A stretch of 64,000 nt of DNA from assembly GCF_963678635.1 (NCBI RefSeq), contig NC_087069.1, positions 42,245,883-42,309,882 of the forward strand, given 5' to 3'. Below the pieces are notes generated by a model that was given only the letters and a program-made list of their open reading frames with translations, was not told the origin of the DNA and made no database searches. Positions 46,451 through 59,152 of the stretch are shown in pieces. The DNA is from Symsagittifera roscoffensis. Its lineage: Eukaryota; Xenacoelomorpha; Acoela; Convolutidae. Within the stretch, counting starts at the first letter, position 1. Each line of letters starts with the position of its first letter. The translations under genes and the position numbers were made by a program.

Positions 46451-47990
46451 ATGCTCTTCTCTCGACCAGTCAACATAATTCTTAACATTCTCATAAACTT
46501 TTTAACGATATTTAAACTTTTAATCATATTTCTTTTTGATACCTTTGAATCTTTTGTAATAATCTTAATCATTTTTTGCAATATTTTTTTAATTTTCTAT
46601 TCCATATTCGAACTATACCTCCAGCTTTCAAAAGCTGTTGACTATATCCACAGGTACGATTCACAAAACTTATCCAAATGATACGAACCATTTTTAGTAG
46701 AACAGATATTTTTTTACTATTTGTAATTTTTATAACATTTCTATCATCCCTCATCTTGACAATATGCAAATGTATAAAGAAAGCAATCATCACTTTCGCC
46801 CTAGCAACAATCCTCCTAATTCTTTTTCTAGAAGAATACTATAATAAACATAAATTTTTTCACTAAAAGAATAGATCAAAAACCATCAAAAATTGCTAAC
46901 CAACAATCACACAGTCAGTCTTCACCGACATCATCCCAGGAAAACCCAACACCACCTTCAATTACCCAAAACCCCCAAACATCTACACGAATTTCCGGTC
47001 AAGATAACCCATATACCTTTGAAGAACGACACGCTCGCTTATCAGAACCACTAGAACCAGTTCAACGACAAGCACCTCTAAGTGAACCAACATATAACCT
47101 ATACCCAACACTACCACAAGAATTAAGTAGAATACGAAATCCTAGTCAAAACCAAAATACAGTCGAAATAAATAGACAAATTATACATCCTCGACTAAAC
47201 AGAAATTTTCAAACTCCCCGAGTTCATTTTGATATACCTCAATCCCCATCACAAAGTACACCAGAAAACCCCATTGGCATATTACCAGAAACCCCTACGC
47301 TTCTTTCACAACGTAGCACCTCAAGCCTACCCTCAGATTACTTAGGTTCAACACCAACATCTGAACAAATCCGTGAAAACCCCTTTAACCCCACAAACCA
47401 AACATCACGACTACCATACTGGACAACACATTCATTCACACAAGGTGAACCAAATTTAATCAATGATCCAATAGATATTTCTACGGATAAAACAACATCC
47501 TCATCACTACCAGAAACATTATCACTACCATCAACACCATCAATAAGCCAGATTTCACCACCGCCTTTTAACTTAAATTTCCCAAATAACCTCGACGCTA
47601 GGTATCGAGAACAATCATCAACAAATATTCCTTTAAGACTAGACTGGAATACATTCACAGCACCCCCACCATTATTTGGACAACACCCAGAAAGTAACCG
47701 ACTCCACAACTGGGCACTAAATAGACTACAATATAGACAAGACATTCACGAAGACATTCGTGCTCATAACATCCAAATACTCCAACAGAATAGTCTACAA
47801 TTAAAATTTGAAATCACGGTTAAATTAAACAACATTACTCAACATCCCTATCCATTAAATCCACCAAATATAACAGCTCAATCCCTACCACCACCCTTTA
47901 TAACAACTGAAGTAATATACAAATACGACAGATATACCAAAAAGACAATTGGTTACATCACATTTTATAACCCATACTCAGGATTATCAT
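46451..47990 (+). other. membrane frames and Pro/Ser-rich stretch of the LTR element
   Basis: Two short frames rich in Ile/Leu/Phe (46451-46681, 46678-46866) look like membrane segments. About 1.1 kb of Pro/Ser/Thr/Asn-rich open sequence leads into the envelope-like frame. No family recognised. Confidence 0.4.
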
Positions 47991-47994
47991 ACAC

Positions 47995-50088
47995 ATGTAT
48001 ATTCTAAAAATATTGATTTTTCTCCAACTCTTTTTTCTAGTAATCTCAAATGAAAACATAAACCCTTCCCCCCGCACAGGACCCCAAGATTTATTAGTAA
48101 CACATTACGATTGTGAAGAAAACGAACAAAAAACACTACACAAATATGCAATAAATCAAGTATCACAATGCGAAACAGAACCACAAGCCATAGAAACAAC
48201 AAATGTAATAGCGACACTTTATTCAAAAGCCCGAGCAACAACAGTTATAGGATATAAATTCACAGCAACATTCTCCGAAAAGAAAGTACATTGTTCACAA
48301 GTCTCAAATGGAAATAAAAACCGACTTGACCACGAATCGTTCTACCAAAGTAATATCGAACGACTTCTACATCTCAATCCCGAAGATTGTAAAAACGAGT
48401 TACTAAGACTCAATATCACAAGAAATAAAAACACAGATAGAAAATTAGTATATTTCCAAGTTTTTGCAGATTCTGTACATCAAGCAGAACTTGAAAGATA
48501 TCAAGGACATATAAAATTAGATGAAAAATACCCATACAACGGCGCACACGGAAGATTAACTTATGATATACACGATAAACACTGGATACCACACATTGGT
48601 ATAAATGAACCATCAAACTGCAAAGCAGACACAAAAAATAAAGGATATCAAGAAATCATGTTTTTCGATTGGAAAATACAACTCGAAAAAATACAACTCA
48701 CACGCGATTTATCAGACAACACAATGATCTATCAAGGAATTAGATTACCTTGTAAAAACGATCAAGGCTATTGTGACCCTACAACACGAACACAAGCAAC
48801 AATTGTTTGGTTCCCCGAAGACACATGTACAACGTTTCAAGTAGCAAAAATACACGCTCGTATGATAAAATTTCACGAAAAATATTTTATACAATCAATT
48901 CCATATGAACAAGTCCATCCATCACGAAGACAAAGTTCTAATTTTAGAAACATAGACAATATAGAAAATAAATTGACACGTGTTCAAATTTATCAAGAAA
49001 CAGAACTTGCATGTAAATACAGAAATCCACTTCACAAAACACAATACTCCGAGATATTAGTTGAATACGAAAAAGGATTCGACATGACCACTGGAAAAGT
49101 AAAAATCGACCCATACGCTACAAGTCACCCTATAAACGAAGGAACATCATATATACCAGTTGATTTTCAAAAAAGTAAAAGTCAACCTGGTGGACATCTA
49201 AAGCCCCAAGACACTAGAAGCACACGTTTACAAGAATTATCACTAATGAATAGTACATATTTCGGTAACATCCACTATGATATTCACCTAGATATGAAAA
49301 TAGACTACACAATTAGCCGAATTTTTCAAGAAATGTCACTCTCTGAATTAGAAACACTTCACCAACTATGCGAATTAGAAAGGACACAAATCCTACAATC
49401 ACTTGCACTAGCAGTATTTAAAATACCCTATGCAGGATATTTACTATCAGGAAATAGATCAAATTTTTTAGACTATGAAGGAAACATTTTATGGTTTTAT
49501 ACCTGTACCAAAAAAGTATCACCACTATATGTTTTCGAAGATAAACGATGCTATAAAAGAATCCTTATCTTTTATAAGAATAAAGTACATTTCGTTGACA
49601 CGCTTTCAAGACGAACCTATTTTTGGGATACCGCAGTCCCATGTGGATCAGAAAATAGCCACAATGTAGTACAACTGAACCCTGATGAAGATAAATATTG
49701 CCTTCTTACCCCATATCCCACATTAATGCAATCACTCAAAAATTTTTCACCTGAAAGCATCAGAGCTATTGCTCGAAACCCAAATATTGACCTACAATCA
49801 ATTGGAATATATTCAAAATCCGATATCCAACATCACATTAGAACACAACAATTCCAAGAAATATTAACACAAATGGACACTATACAAAGACAATCAATTG
49901 ACCAAAACTTACGCAAACTTGCCGAAACCGCAGGATTTGCAGATATTTATACACAAGATTATAGCGGATATTTCAAAGACATTAAAGACTATATATATCT
50001 AAACGGTGAAAAATACAGACCTCAAGATATTTCACCTATAAATATTTTTAGCTTCGTTACACTAAAAATGAAATTCTCGATTTTCTAG
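47995..50088 (+). CDS. envelope-like frame of the LTR element
   Basis: The frame of about 697 codons starts with a hydrophobic signal-like segment (MYILKILIFLQLFFLVIS), and its many cysteines suggest an extracellular domain. Position after pol fits an envelope gene. I cannot assign it to a known viral glycoprotein class. Confidence 0.55.
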   Translation: MYILKILIFLQLFFLVISNENINPSPRTGPQDLLVTHYDCEENEQKTLHKYAINQVSQCETEPQAIETTNVIATLYSKARATTVIGYKFTATFSEKKVHCSQVSNGNKNRLDHESFYQSNIERLLHLNPEDCKNELLRLNITRNKNTDRKLVYFQVFADSVHQAELERYQGHIKLDEKYPYNGAHGRLTYDIHDKHWIPHIGINEPSNCKADTKNKGYQEIMFFDWKIQLEKIQLTRDLSDNTMIYQGIRLPCKNDQGYCDPTTRTQATIVWFPEDTCTTFQVAKIHARMIKFHEKYFIQSIPYEQVHPSRRQSSNFRNIDNIENKLTRVQIYQETELACKYRNPLHKTQYSEILVEYEKGFDMTTGKVKIDPYATSHPINEGTSYIPVDFQKSKSQPGGHLKPQDTRSTRLQELSLMNSTYFGNIHYDIHLDMKIDYTISRIFQEMSLSELETLHQLCELERTQILQSLALAVFKIPYAGYLLSGNRSNFLDYEGNILWFYTCTKKVSPLYVFEDKRCYKRILIFYKNKVHFVDTLSRRTYFWDTAVPCGSENSHNVVQLNPDEDKYCLLTPYPTLMQSLKNFSPESIRAIARNPNIDLQSIGIYSKSDIQHHIRTQQFQEILTQMDTIQRQSIDQNLRKLAETAGFADIYTQDYSGYFKDIKDYIYLNGEKYRPQDISPINIFSFVTLKMKFSIF

Positions 50089-50114
50089 GATGGCCCTACT
50101 ACATCTTAGAAAAA

Positions 50115-52417
50115 TTGACTATTTTACACGCAATGTTTAACTTTATAGGATTTCTTTTTTCGCTTTTAAAAGGAATCTACAATACATGCACTATACACAC
50201 ACAAGTAAATAGACAAGCAAGTGTAGCACGCATACTATTTGCAGGATTTTTTGGAATTTTTTCATCATCAATAAACAAAATTTTTTTAGACGCACAAATA
50301 AAAGAATACAACACAAAAATAGCAACAAGACAGAACACATATGACGAAGAACATAACAATGTAGACATAACGCCTACAGCACCACAGTTACCACCCCTAC
50401 CACATAACCATCCATTATCACTAGTCCCACGAAATTTTCGAAATTTAGCAATAACACATAATCCAAATTTTAGACCAACCATATCACAAAGTCCCATTCA
50501 ACATATAATGACACACCATCCACTAGATGAAAATACCTATGAACAAATTATAGAACAACCCCATACCACCGCTTTTCAGTCTCAAAATAATAATTTTTTT
50601 AGCCCACGATGAGCCGACAACTTGGATCCCTACATCGCTCAAATTCCCACCCAACCAATCTCAACACTCCAATTACAATAATTCCACTTTTTGCTTTCCC
50701 GCCACCCGACTTCCCAACCAATAATGTAACATCAGGCATGAATTCAGACACTAACTCACATATCTCAGTTTTATACTCCATCTCACAACTCAATAACCCA
50801 GATATTGAAACCCCTGATGAATTTGCAGACTCTGAACCATCTCCATCCAATAATTTTCAAACCAACTCCTCAGTTTTTTCAAAACCCCCTTTTCAACCAA
50901 TCCCGCCAAATGACCCACTCCCATCGATTTCTACACCCTCTTATGCTTCACAAGTCACCCCAACCTACTCTTCATTTCATTCAGACCGATCATCCAATTC
51001 TCCAGATACTCCCCAAATCTCCCAGGAACTAGATAATTTTATCACCCTACAAAAACAACCCTTCCACCTCGGAAATTCCACTATAAACCAGATTTCATCC
51101 ACAAAAGAATCATTAAACCCACCTACCCCTACACCCTCTTCAGCTTATACCGCATCATTAGCACCATCCTCCACGTCCACCGAATCATCAAATAGCACTA
51201 ATAGAGCTTATCGCACTTTCAAAAGAAATTCCCGAACCATCCATTTCCGACAAAACCAGGAACAGCCCGTGAATATATTAATCATCCAAATCACACTAAC
51301 ACGAAAGATTTTTTAGCCATCACCCTACCCTCATTTCCACAGTATACCTTGAACACCCCTAACGACACTAACGACACACGTAGTTTTGTAGATGAACAAG
51401 TTTTAATGCCTACACTTCATTGGACATCATATTATCATTTTACTAACCCCCTTTGCCTACCTTTATCTAATACTCACATCGATATAGAAAGAAATAAAGA
51501 TATGCTATATCGACTCACCACACCACTAACACATAGACAATTTACTTACATCGGATATAAAAAATCACTAAAAACATACACTGCACCCCGAGCTAACGAA
51601 TATGCGCTAGAATATTACGATCATAACATCATCCGAACTAACCAAGATCAATTTTTAGATGATGATCGCTTCGCTAACCCACAAATCACAGAAAAATTTT
51701 TCATCAAAACACCATATGTTTTTACACTCAATATATTTGATCGCAAATTCGATCACATCATTTCTGAAGCACTAACCGACACACAATCTTACGAAAGTTT
51801 TAAAGAAAAATTTCAATTATTTTCACTAACCTTTCATTTCCTTGCACCACATGAAAGAGATTTGCACTGCTCACACGATATTATGTTACGCACTAAGCAA
51901 ACCCACACATATACATATTATCGTTTTATACAAAATCACTTTGATCTACACACTCCATCAAGACAACCACACCATCGTTTTCAATTTATTAACTCTAAAT
52001 ACACATCACCAATTTTTTCTTAACTTCACATATTGCATCAAAGATACTAACCTTCACGGTATTCTCCGCAATTATGATCCCATAACCCAAATGTATATTT
52101 TTTGTCCCATCACAAAGACCTTCAACGCAGAAGAATCCAGACCCTTCCTTATCCCACATGAATTTGTTCAACCTATAGAAATCCCCATATTAGAATTCAT
52201 CCACAACACTAAATATAACCACAAATTATATAATCTCATCCAAAACACACCTTATGAGTTTGTAGTTGGCACTGAAGAACTAAAAACCATTAAAGCACTT
52301 CAATTGCTTTGGCCACTGCTTCAAACTAAAAACATCATTCGCATACTAGCAAAGTTACTAACAAATTCCGACATAATCCACGACATCTTCCCCCACGGTT
52401 TATTCCCCGACGACTAA
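50115..52417 (+). other. further frames between the envelope-like part and the 3' LTR
   Basis: Frames 50115-50612 (a hydrophobic start, then Pro/His-rich), 50609-51316 (Ser/Pro/Thr-rich) and 51349-52417 (His/Tyr/Phe-rich, globular-looking). No family recognised. They account for part of the element's unusual length. Confidence 0.4.
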
Positions 52418-54013
52418 CAGGTAAGTATAATTTATACATATTCTAAACTAATAAATTTAAAATAAAACACTAACCAATCTTTATCCATGTTTTATTTAGA
52501 TTTTTAGTCTTCATCTCACGATCATCTGCAAAATACAATAAAGAAAAACAAAAAATTGAAAACTTCTTCAAATTCTTAAAAACTCTATTAATATTTTACA
52601 CTAGATAAATTCAATAAAATTCATATCAATGTAGTAAATTAATTTATAAATTATTTCCCTAAAAGCAGTAATTCTAATAATGATGAAAATTTGTAACTTA
52701 ATTTTTCCCCAAAACTAGCAGTAAAATTGAAATTCTATGTAGTAAATTGATAAAACGCAAATGCAGTACTAATCTTTTGATATTTTCATTCACTCGCACA
52801 AAGAATTCTATCCAAACTCGCACAACAGCTCGCCCACGAAGAATTGTTTAAGTAATGAATTTCAGTTTCAAGCTTTCACACTCAACAACTCTAACATACG
52901 ATAACAAGTTTCAAACTTTCCTTTAACCCGGTTGGAAAGGAATTATATACTAAACAAAACCAACCAATGCAGCTTACTAAACACCACAGCACATAGAATA
53001 ACAGCATGACTAAGAAAAGGAAACCAACGGTACCCAAACCGGATTAACCCAGTTTAAAACTGGATAATTTATTCTTTTGAAGACTATTATAAAGTCTAAG
53101 AAAGAAATAATAAAACACAAAAAAGTCGAAAGACAAACCCATACCAAAAACAATTTGATTTTTGAAAAAAGGACACAACCAACGAAACATAAGAAAAACC
53201 ACAATAAACTCAACATAAAACGTTATCACATAACAGGACCTCTCACAGAAACCGCACGAAATCATACTCCCACTCCTGGCCTAACCCACCAGAGAGGACG
53301 TCCTGAGCATGCTCTATAGCCGGCCTAACCCACCGCGCTACATCCACGCTTTGTGACCACACTTCTATTTTTAATAAGAGGTACTCAGGGGTGAGTAACT
53401 CTTCAAAATAACTGAACTAAAACAAAATGCTTTTGTGAAAACAACTAACCAAAATCATAACTAAAACACCAAACTAATAAAAATTTTATAAAATGTAAAT
53501 TATATCTTGCAGTATATAGATCAGCATACAACACCAAAGACGAACATCCAAAGACAAAATGAACCCACTACACTCGAAAAAGAATGGCCAACCACAATCA
53601 ATATGCCGCCCACAATCACAACTCAAAGGATTTAGAGTACGACTTGACTTCGCAGAAAAGGACTTCATTGAACTAGAACAATGACCACCTCGATGTTCAA
53701 GTATACGTACAGATCCGAGTAACCAGGCATCCCCTCCACGCACAATCTCCACGCCATTCCCAGACAAGGTCAACCCAAAAGAGGTTCTCTACAAGAAACG
53801 AAAAAACCTGTCATAGCCAACCATTCTGAAATCAGATTTGAGTTTGTTGCGAAAACCCAGTCGTTGTCATGAGAAGACACAGCGATTGAACCTGGAACTT
53901 CTCTAACAAGAGAACCCAGAAGAATTATGATGTTCGCCAAATACCAACGTCCATCATCCATCCTTCGAATTGCAGAAAGACTATTCTAAAAAACTCTGTA
54001 AAACCCGGATGGG

Positions 54014-54418
54014 TGGAACCTGATCTAAACTACATTTTATGATTGGATAAATTAGATATTTTACCACTGTAAAGTATTTAATATTAACCAATCATGATCC
54101 ATCTAACTAACAACCCACTTATTTGTAAGTGCTGGAATTACTTGTAATTTCAGCACCAGAGAGATTTGAATTTAACTTAGAAATTAGTTGACTCTCCAAG
54201 AAGACTTCAGCAGCCGCAATAAACCAGTATACCCTAGATCTATTGAGCCTAGCAGAGACTAGTTAAACAACCTGAGACTAGATAGTATAAGAGTAAGATT
54301 AGGATCGGTATTAGACTAAGAAGTTGCACGAATCTATCCGGCCGAAAATAAGATAGCGTGACGAGCAGACGGTGTACCCTATCCGAAATTACTCTATGAG
54401 TTAACCACCTCGGTCCTA
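54014..54418 (+). repeat. 3' LTR
   Basis: The direct repeat partner of 35506-35910, with one difference in 405 bp. Confidence 0.9.
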
Positions 54419-56084
54419 ACTCAGCATGGTAAAATACTTAAGCTTATCTCAAATATGCTGAAAACTTTACCCAGAATAAACACGGAATATAACTTCAGGA
54501 AAAAAAGGATCAGTTTTACAGCTTCTCAAATTTCGACCTTTTCGAAAATCGGCTAAAGAGTATATTGATTGCATTTGTATTAACCAAACCAACCAGTTTA
54601 ATCAGTGCTTTTGTTACACTGAAGAATGAAGAAAATTGGGCAGAATAAGAAAAATACGACATTCAGGGCCTTCCTTCAATACAAGCAGTCTTGGTTTGAG
54701 TTATGAATGGAAAGTAATTATTCAAACAATGTTGGCTGTTTTGCTGTTTTTTTTTGGTTATTTCACATTCTTTCAAAATTAACATTCAAACTATTTCCAT
54801 TTCTCAGACTCACTGACGGTTTTACCTGGCTCAAATGATTCTGTTAACAGCAGAGTATAACAGACTAAATAGAGTTCAGCTTATAGAGCATCAGAACGGG
54901 AAGAGATTCAATCATACGACAAATTTACATATTTTCCTCAGAAATCCTTAGAAAAGTTTATGAACTTTTATTTTTCAGAGAAGCAAAACACGCTCAAAAA
55001 AGTTTCATGCATCAGAAAAACCAATTACTAATCAATGCATTAGTTTAATGTTCAACTACGCTGTCAACAGACGTCGCTCTTTTAGTCAAACATAAAAAAA
55101 ACACCTCAATTCTGCTGCTAAAGATCAAAGCCCTATTTCTCAGAAATAGAAAAACACATATATTTAAGACTGTAGTAGTTTGTAACATTATAAATCCGAA
55201 GAGCTCAACTACAACAAATACTAATAACCAGTGGTCAGTTCTATTTTTCGTTATTTTATAAATTTCCAGAAATGATCTTTCATTCAAAAATTGGTGCAAA
55301 TGTATCTCAACAAAACAATCTACTGATCTCGTGATCATTTGACATCGGTAAAACAATTGGAATTTAAACCAAGCTGAATACTCAAAAATAACCTACTAAA
55401 ATTGCTGCAATTTCTGCTAAAAAATAGCGTAAGGAGTTTGCAATGTATATTGTTATGATGTATCTACAGACAAAAATTTCCTTGGAAAAACCAACTTGCC
55501 GGCTTAAAAGATGAACATCGTTTTAGATTTTATTTCAGATCAGATTTTAAAAAAATTGAACCAATTTTTGTTGAACTGCATTAATTGTTACATCATTTCC
55601 TTCGTTTGGCGCTGATGACTCATGATTACTAAAAATTTCGTAAAAACGCACGCTTACTGAAGAATTTTGATAAACGCAAAAACACTGCATTTTTTTATAG
55701 AGAAGGAGAGATTGTTTTATATAGCAGCAAAACTTTTTGAGGCCTATTTCATTATTTTGATTAAATCGCAATTTGTTCGAACTTTGAGGCCTAGTTGATT
55801 TTATTGATTAAAACGCAATTGGTTCTTTGTTACTCGCCATGCTATAATTAAGTGATTTAACGGTGTCTTTGGATTTCGCGACTTTGAAATTCTTGCATTA
55901 CGCATTATTCGGAAAACACGGTAAATTTAAGCTGGTTTGTTTTCTTTTGCTGGGCGGCGAGAGCACATTGATGCAAAATCTTATAAAAATCATAGCAAAC
56001 TTTTTTCTGTAACAAAATTCCCATTGTAAAAACAAAGAGACAAGAACAATGAACCGTTTTATCTGCAGACTAGAATCTCGGGTT

Positions 56085-57000
56085 GACCAAAACTTCTTAT
56101 CATACAATTTCCATATATGAGAAACTTCTTGTCATACAATTTCATACAATTCCATACGTACAGAAAATTGTATGAAAACTCTATGATATGCATTTTTTCA
56201 TAAATGAAAATTGTATGATAATTGTTTTTCCATAAATCAAAAAATTGATTTTTGTTTCGAAATTTAATTTTGGAAAAATTTTGGTTGTGGTTGTAACCAA
56301 ACACAAGTGACAAAGACCTTGGTTTACTCAAAGCACTAAAAATTGGACGGTCATGCATTTACTATGCATAGAAAACGATCTGAATTGTCTTCGAGCTGTC
56401 TTTCACAAATGATATAACCAAAAAAAAAACTTTCAAAGTTTGGCAAAATTTTGAACAACGATTGTTTTGAACATTTGAATTTTTAAATTATCAGACATTG
56501 ATCAATCATACATAAACATGCCATACAAAAGAAATAAGAATTTTCAGCGTTTTCGAAGAAAATTATGAAGCAAAAAGGAAGAAACTCCCAACATAAGTGT
56601 ATCCAGGACTACGTTATGCACACAAAAAAATTGAATTTTGCATGCAAAAAAAAAATTTTGGAAAATGTTTGCTTGCGTACAAAAATCGATTTGCGGTTGA
56701 AAAAAAAATTAAAAAAATTTTGGGGCAAATTCAAAATTACTTGCCATCAAAAAAAGGCTAGTCATACAATTTCTATAAATGGGAATTGTGTGATAAGCAT
56801 TTTTTAAAAACGAAAACCTCTGATTTTCATCACCAAATTGTTTTATTAGAATCAAACAGCCGCAGAAATTAGTTTATGTCTTTTTTCACCCATTTTCCGA
56901 AATTATATGAAAATTGTATGACAAGTATTTTCCCACAAACTTGATGTATGGAGTTGTATGAAAAGCACTTTCGGTGTATGGAGGTCAACCCGGGATGTAG
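56085..57000. repeat. dispersed repeat with CATACAATTTCCAT words, copy A
   Basis: It shares long stretches with 61845-62720, including ACAATTCCATACGTACA, the TGATCA(A)..ACATGCCAT part and GCTAGTCATA(C/A)AATTTC. It ends in GTATGGAGGTCAACCCGGGA, also present at about 1365-1383 and 2450-2470. No protein is evident. It interrupts the right palindrome arm. Confidence 0.65.
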
Positions 57001-58548
57001 TGTTGGTTTTGTGAGAGCCAAAAAGATTTTTTTTTATAAATTCACGTTTTCTATTTCTTCAAAGGAACTTAGAAGACAAATGCTATCTTCAGAGTCGTGC
57101 TCCGAACTAAGGTTAAACTTAACGAATCTTAGCTCTTTTTTGTTCTACTTTTGTACAAGCAAGCAGTTGATGTGCTTAGCTGACGTGATAAACTATGATA
57201 TAATATGACAAACTTTAAATTAGAAATGAAAAAAACAAACGATTTTAATGGAGATCAACGAAGTCGACAGTGTGCAGACGCAACTTACAGTCTGAAGATG
57301 TATCCGTGAAAAGGTGGGTCAAAACAAACAATCATCTGTTTTGTCAATTTATAACTAGTCTCCATAAAAAACTTAAAACCCTAATTATAATCAAGTTGAA
57401 ATGAGTAATTATGCTACTGAATTTTTTCTGCTTCGCGATAAATTTACTATAAACTAATTAATTGCTTGCACTTTTAAAATTTTTATTATTTTGCACCAAA
57501 TCTATCCAAGCTATACAATTAATTAAAGTTATATTCAAGATAGCAGCATTGCATGGCTGCAATATGCGGGAAACATCATAGCACAGCCAAAAAATACCGG
57601 AAAAAAATTCCTAATGTACAAAAATTATATAATTATACTATCAAAAATTTACTGTTGCAGTCGCTAAAACATGTTGCTTTGTGTAAGTTTTTTCTGTATT
57701 TATACTTTGGAGTTTTTCTCTTTTGTTATTTTCACCTCCGTCATTTTTTTCTTTAACTCGCCAATCTACTCGCCATTTTTACAAAACAACCCATTTGAGG
57801 ATAGCTGAAGGGTAAATACGGGGTTAGAGAGTTAGGTATTCAAAATGCAAATCATATTGTTTTTCAAAAAGTTAGAAAAATGTGAGCAAGTTGAGAAATC
57901 GAATATGCCGTGAGCAATGCAGAAATTGTCGCATTTTTGTATCAAATCTATCCAAGCTATTATCCATTAGAGTTCTAATCTTGATAGCATCATAGCATGA
58001 CTGCTAAGTAGGGTAAAAAGTTCTTGAATATAAGTTTGATCATCAAAGCACAGCAAAAACGCAGGAAAATAATTTTTATTGTACAAAAAATAATTTACAT
58101 CAAACTGCGCACATTATACAAATAATATTTACAAGTCAATATAAACTTATTGAAAAAATTAGTTATTTTCATAAGTTTTACAAACAAAAGACGAAAATGG
58201 TTATGTTTTAAACGATCAATTGAACGTAATTTTTTTTAGCTTTGGATTGTTGGTTTTCGAATAATTCAGATAAATATAATTAAGTTTAAACAGGTGCAGC
58301 TTTCAATTGAAATATATGAACGGAACTTGTCGAACTGAACGGAACATTTTTACAATATTACAAATTAGTCAGTGATTTGTGTTGCTAGAAAGAATATTGC
58401 AACAATTGAACTGAGCAGAACAGAAAAAAATGAACGCAACCCAACAATTTACAAGTAAACAACAAAAATGCAGATATCGTTGTTTTTAAAAATTCTCCTT
58501 ATTCTCATGTTCAGAAAATGTTATATATATTTAAACAGAAAATTATTT

Positions 58549-59152
58549 GCCAGAAAACTGTTTGTTGTTCAAAACTTTAAACTCTTTGAGCCACTGATAG
58601 AGGTATAGATCTAGTGCTTAAATTTCAGCATGTGTAGTCGTTATAACTATTTAGAAGAGTCCTTTCGATTGTTTACTTAAAAAAAATGATTAATTCAAAT
58701 TTGTAATTCTAAAAGTAGCTATTTCTGGGTCTTGAAGATTTGAGACCCCAAAAACATTTATTTTTAGAGTAACAATTTTTTGGATAGTCAGTTATTTTAA
58801 TCAATCTGCAGTAAATGATTCAAAAAGATCTACCTAATAGTGCAATTATAATGGCACTACTTAGGTAGATCTTTTTGAATCCTTTACTGCAAGTTGATTA
58901 AAATAACTGACTATCCAATAAATTGTTACTCTAAAAGTAAATATTTTTGAGGTCTCAAATCTCCAAGACCCAGGAATAGCTACTTTTAGAATTACAAATT
59001 TGAATTAATCATTTTTTTAAAGTAAGCAATCGAAAAGTCTCTTCTAAACAGTTCAATTAACGACCACATATAATTAAAAATAAGCACTGTATCTATATCT
59101 GTTTGAGTGGCTCAAAGAGTATAAAGTTTTGAACGGCAAACTATTTTCTATT
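58549..59152. mobile_element. 600-bp fold-back element
   Basis: Arms of about 290 bp, inverted and about 90% alike, meet near 58850. The outer ends read GAAAACTGTTTGTTGTTCAA and its near-complement GAACGGCAAACTATTTTC. Inner parts share GGTAGATCTTTTTGAATC. It has no coding capacity and is a probable non-autonomous DNA element. Confidence 0.85.

Larger units (their letters stand above)
35506..54418 (+). mobile_element. 18.9-kb Ty3/gypsy-type LTR retroelement with envelope-like part (fossil)
   Basis: Two direct 405-bp LTRs flank an internal region with, in order, two extra upstream frames, gag, protease, reverse transcriptase/RNase H, integrase, short membrane frames, a Pro/Ser-rich stretch, an envelope-like frame and three further frames. 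The RT-RNase H-integrase order is that of the Ty3/gypsy group. The LTRs differ at one site, so insertion was recent. The element is not fully intact, with about four breaks overall. No matching target duplication is obvious. The plus strand is strikingly rich in A and poor in G compared with the surroundings. It sits in the right arm of the old inverted duplication. Confidence 0.9.
29600..58120. repeat. giant old inverted duplication, arms about 3.1 kb, interrupted by later insertions
   Basis: Inverted matches run in order: 29645-29880 with 57880-58060; 29885-29960 with 57745-57870; 30560-30800 with 57110-57370; 30950-31200 with 55905-56065; 31640-31760 with 55400-55500; 31890-32340 with 54830-55235; 32340-32510 with 54650-54830; 32495-32720 with 35115-35345. 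Arms are clearly diverged (about 70-75% by eye), so the structure is old. A spacer of about 2.3 kb (32740-35090) has no gene. The left arm carries a SINE-like insertion (30130-30335). The right arm carries the LTR element and a dispersed repeat (56085-57000). Confidence 0.8.
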
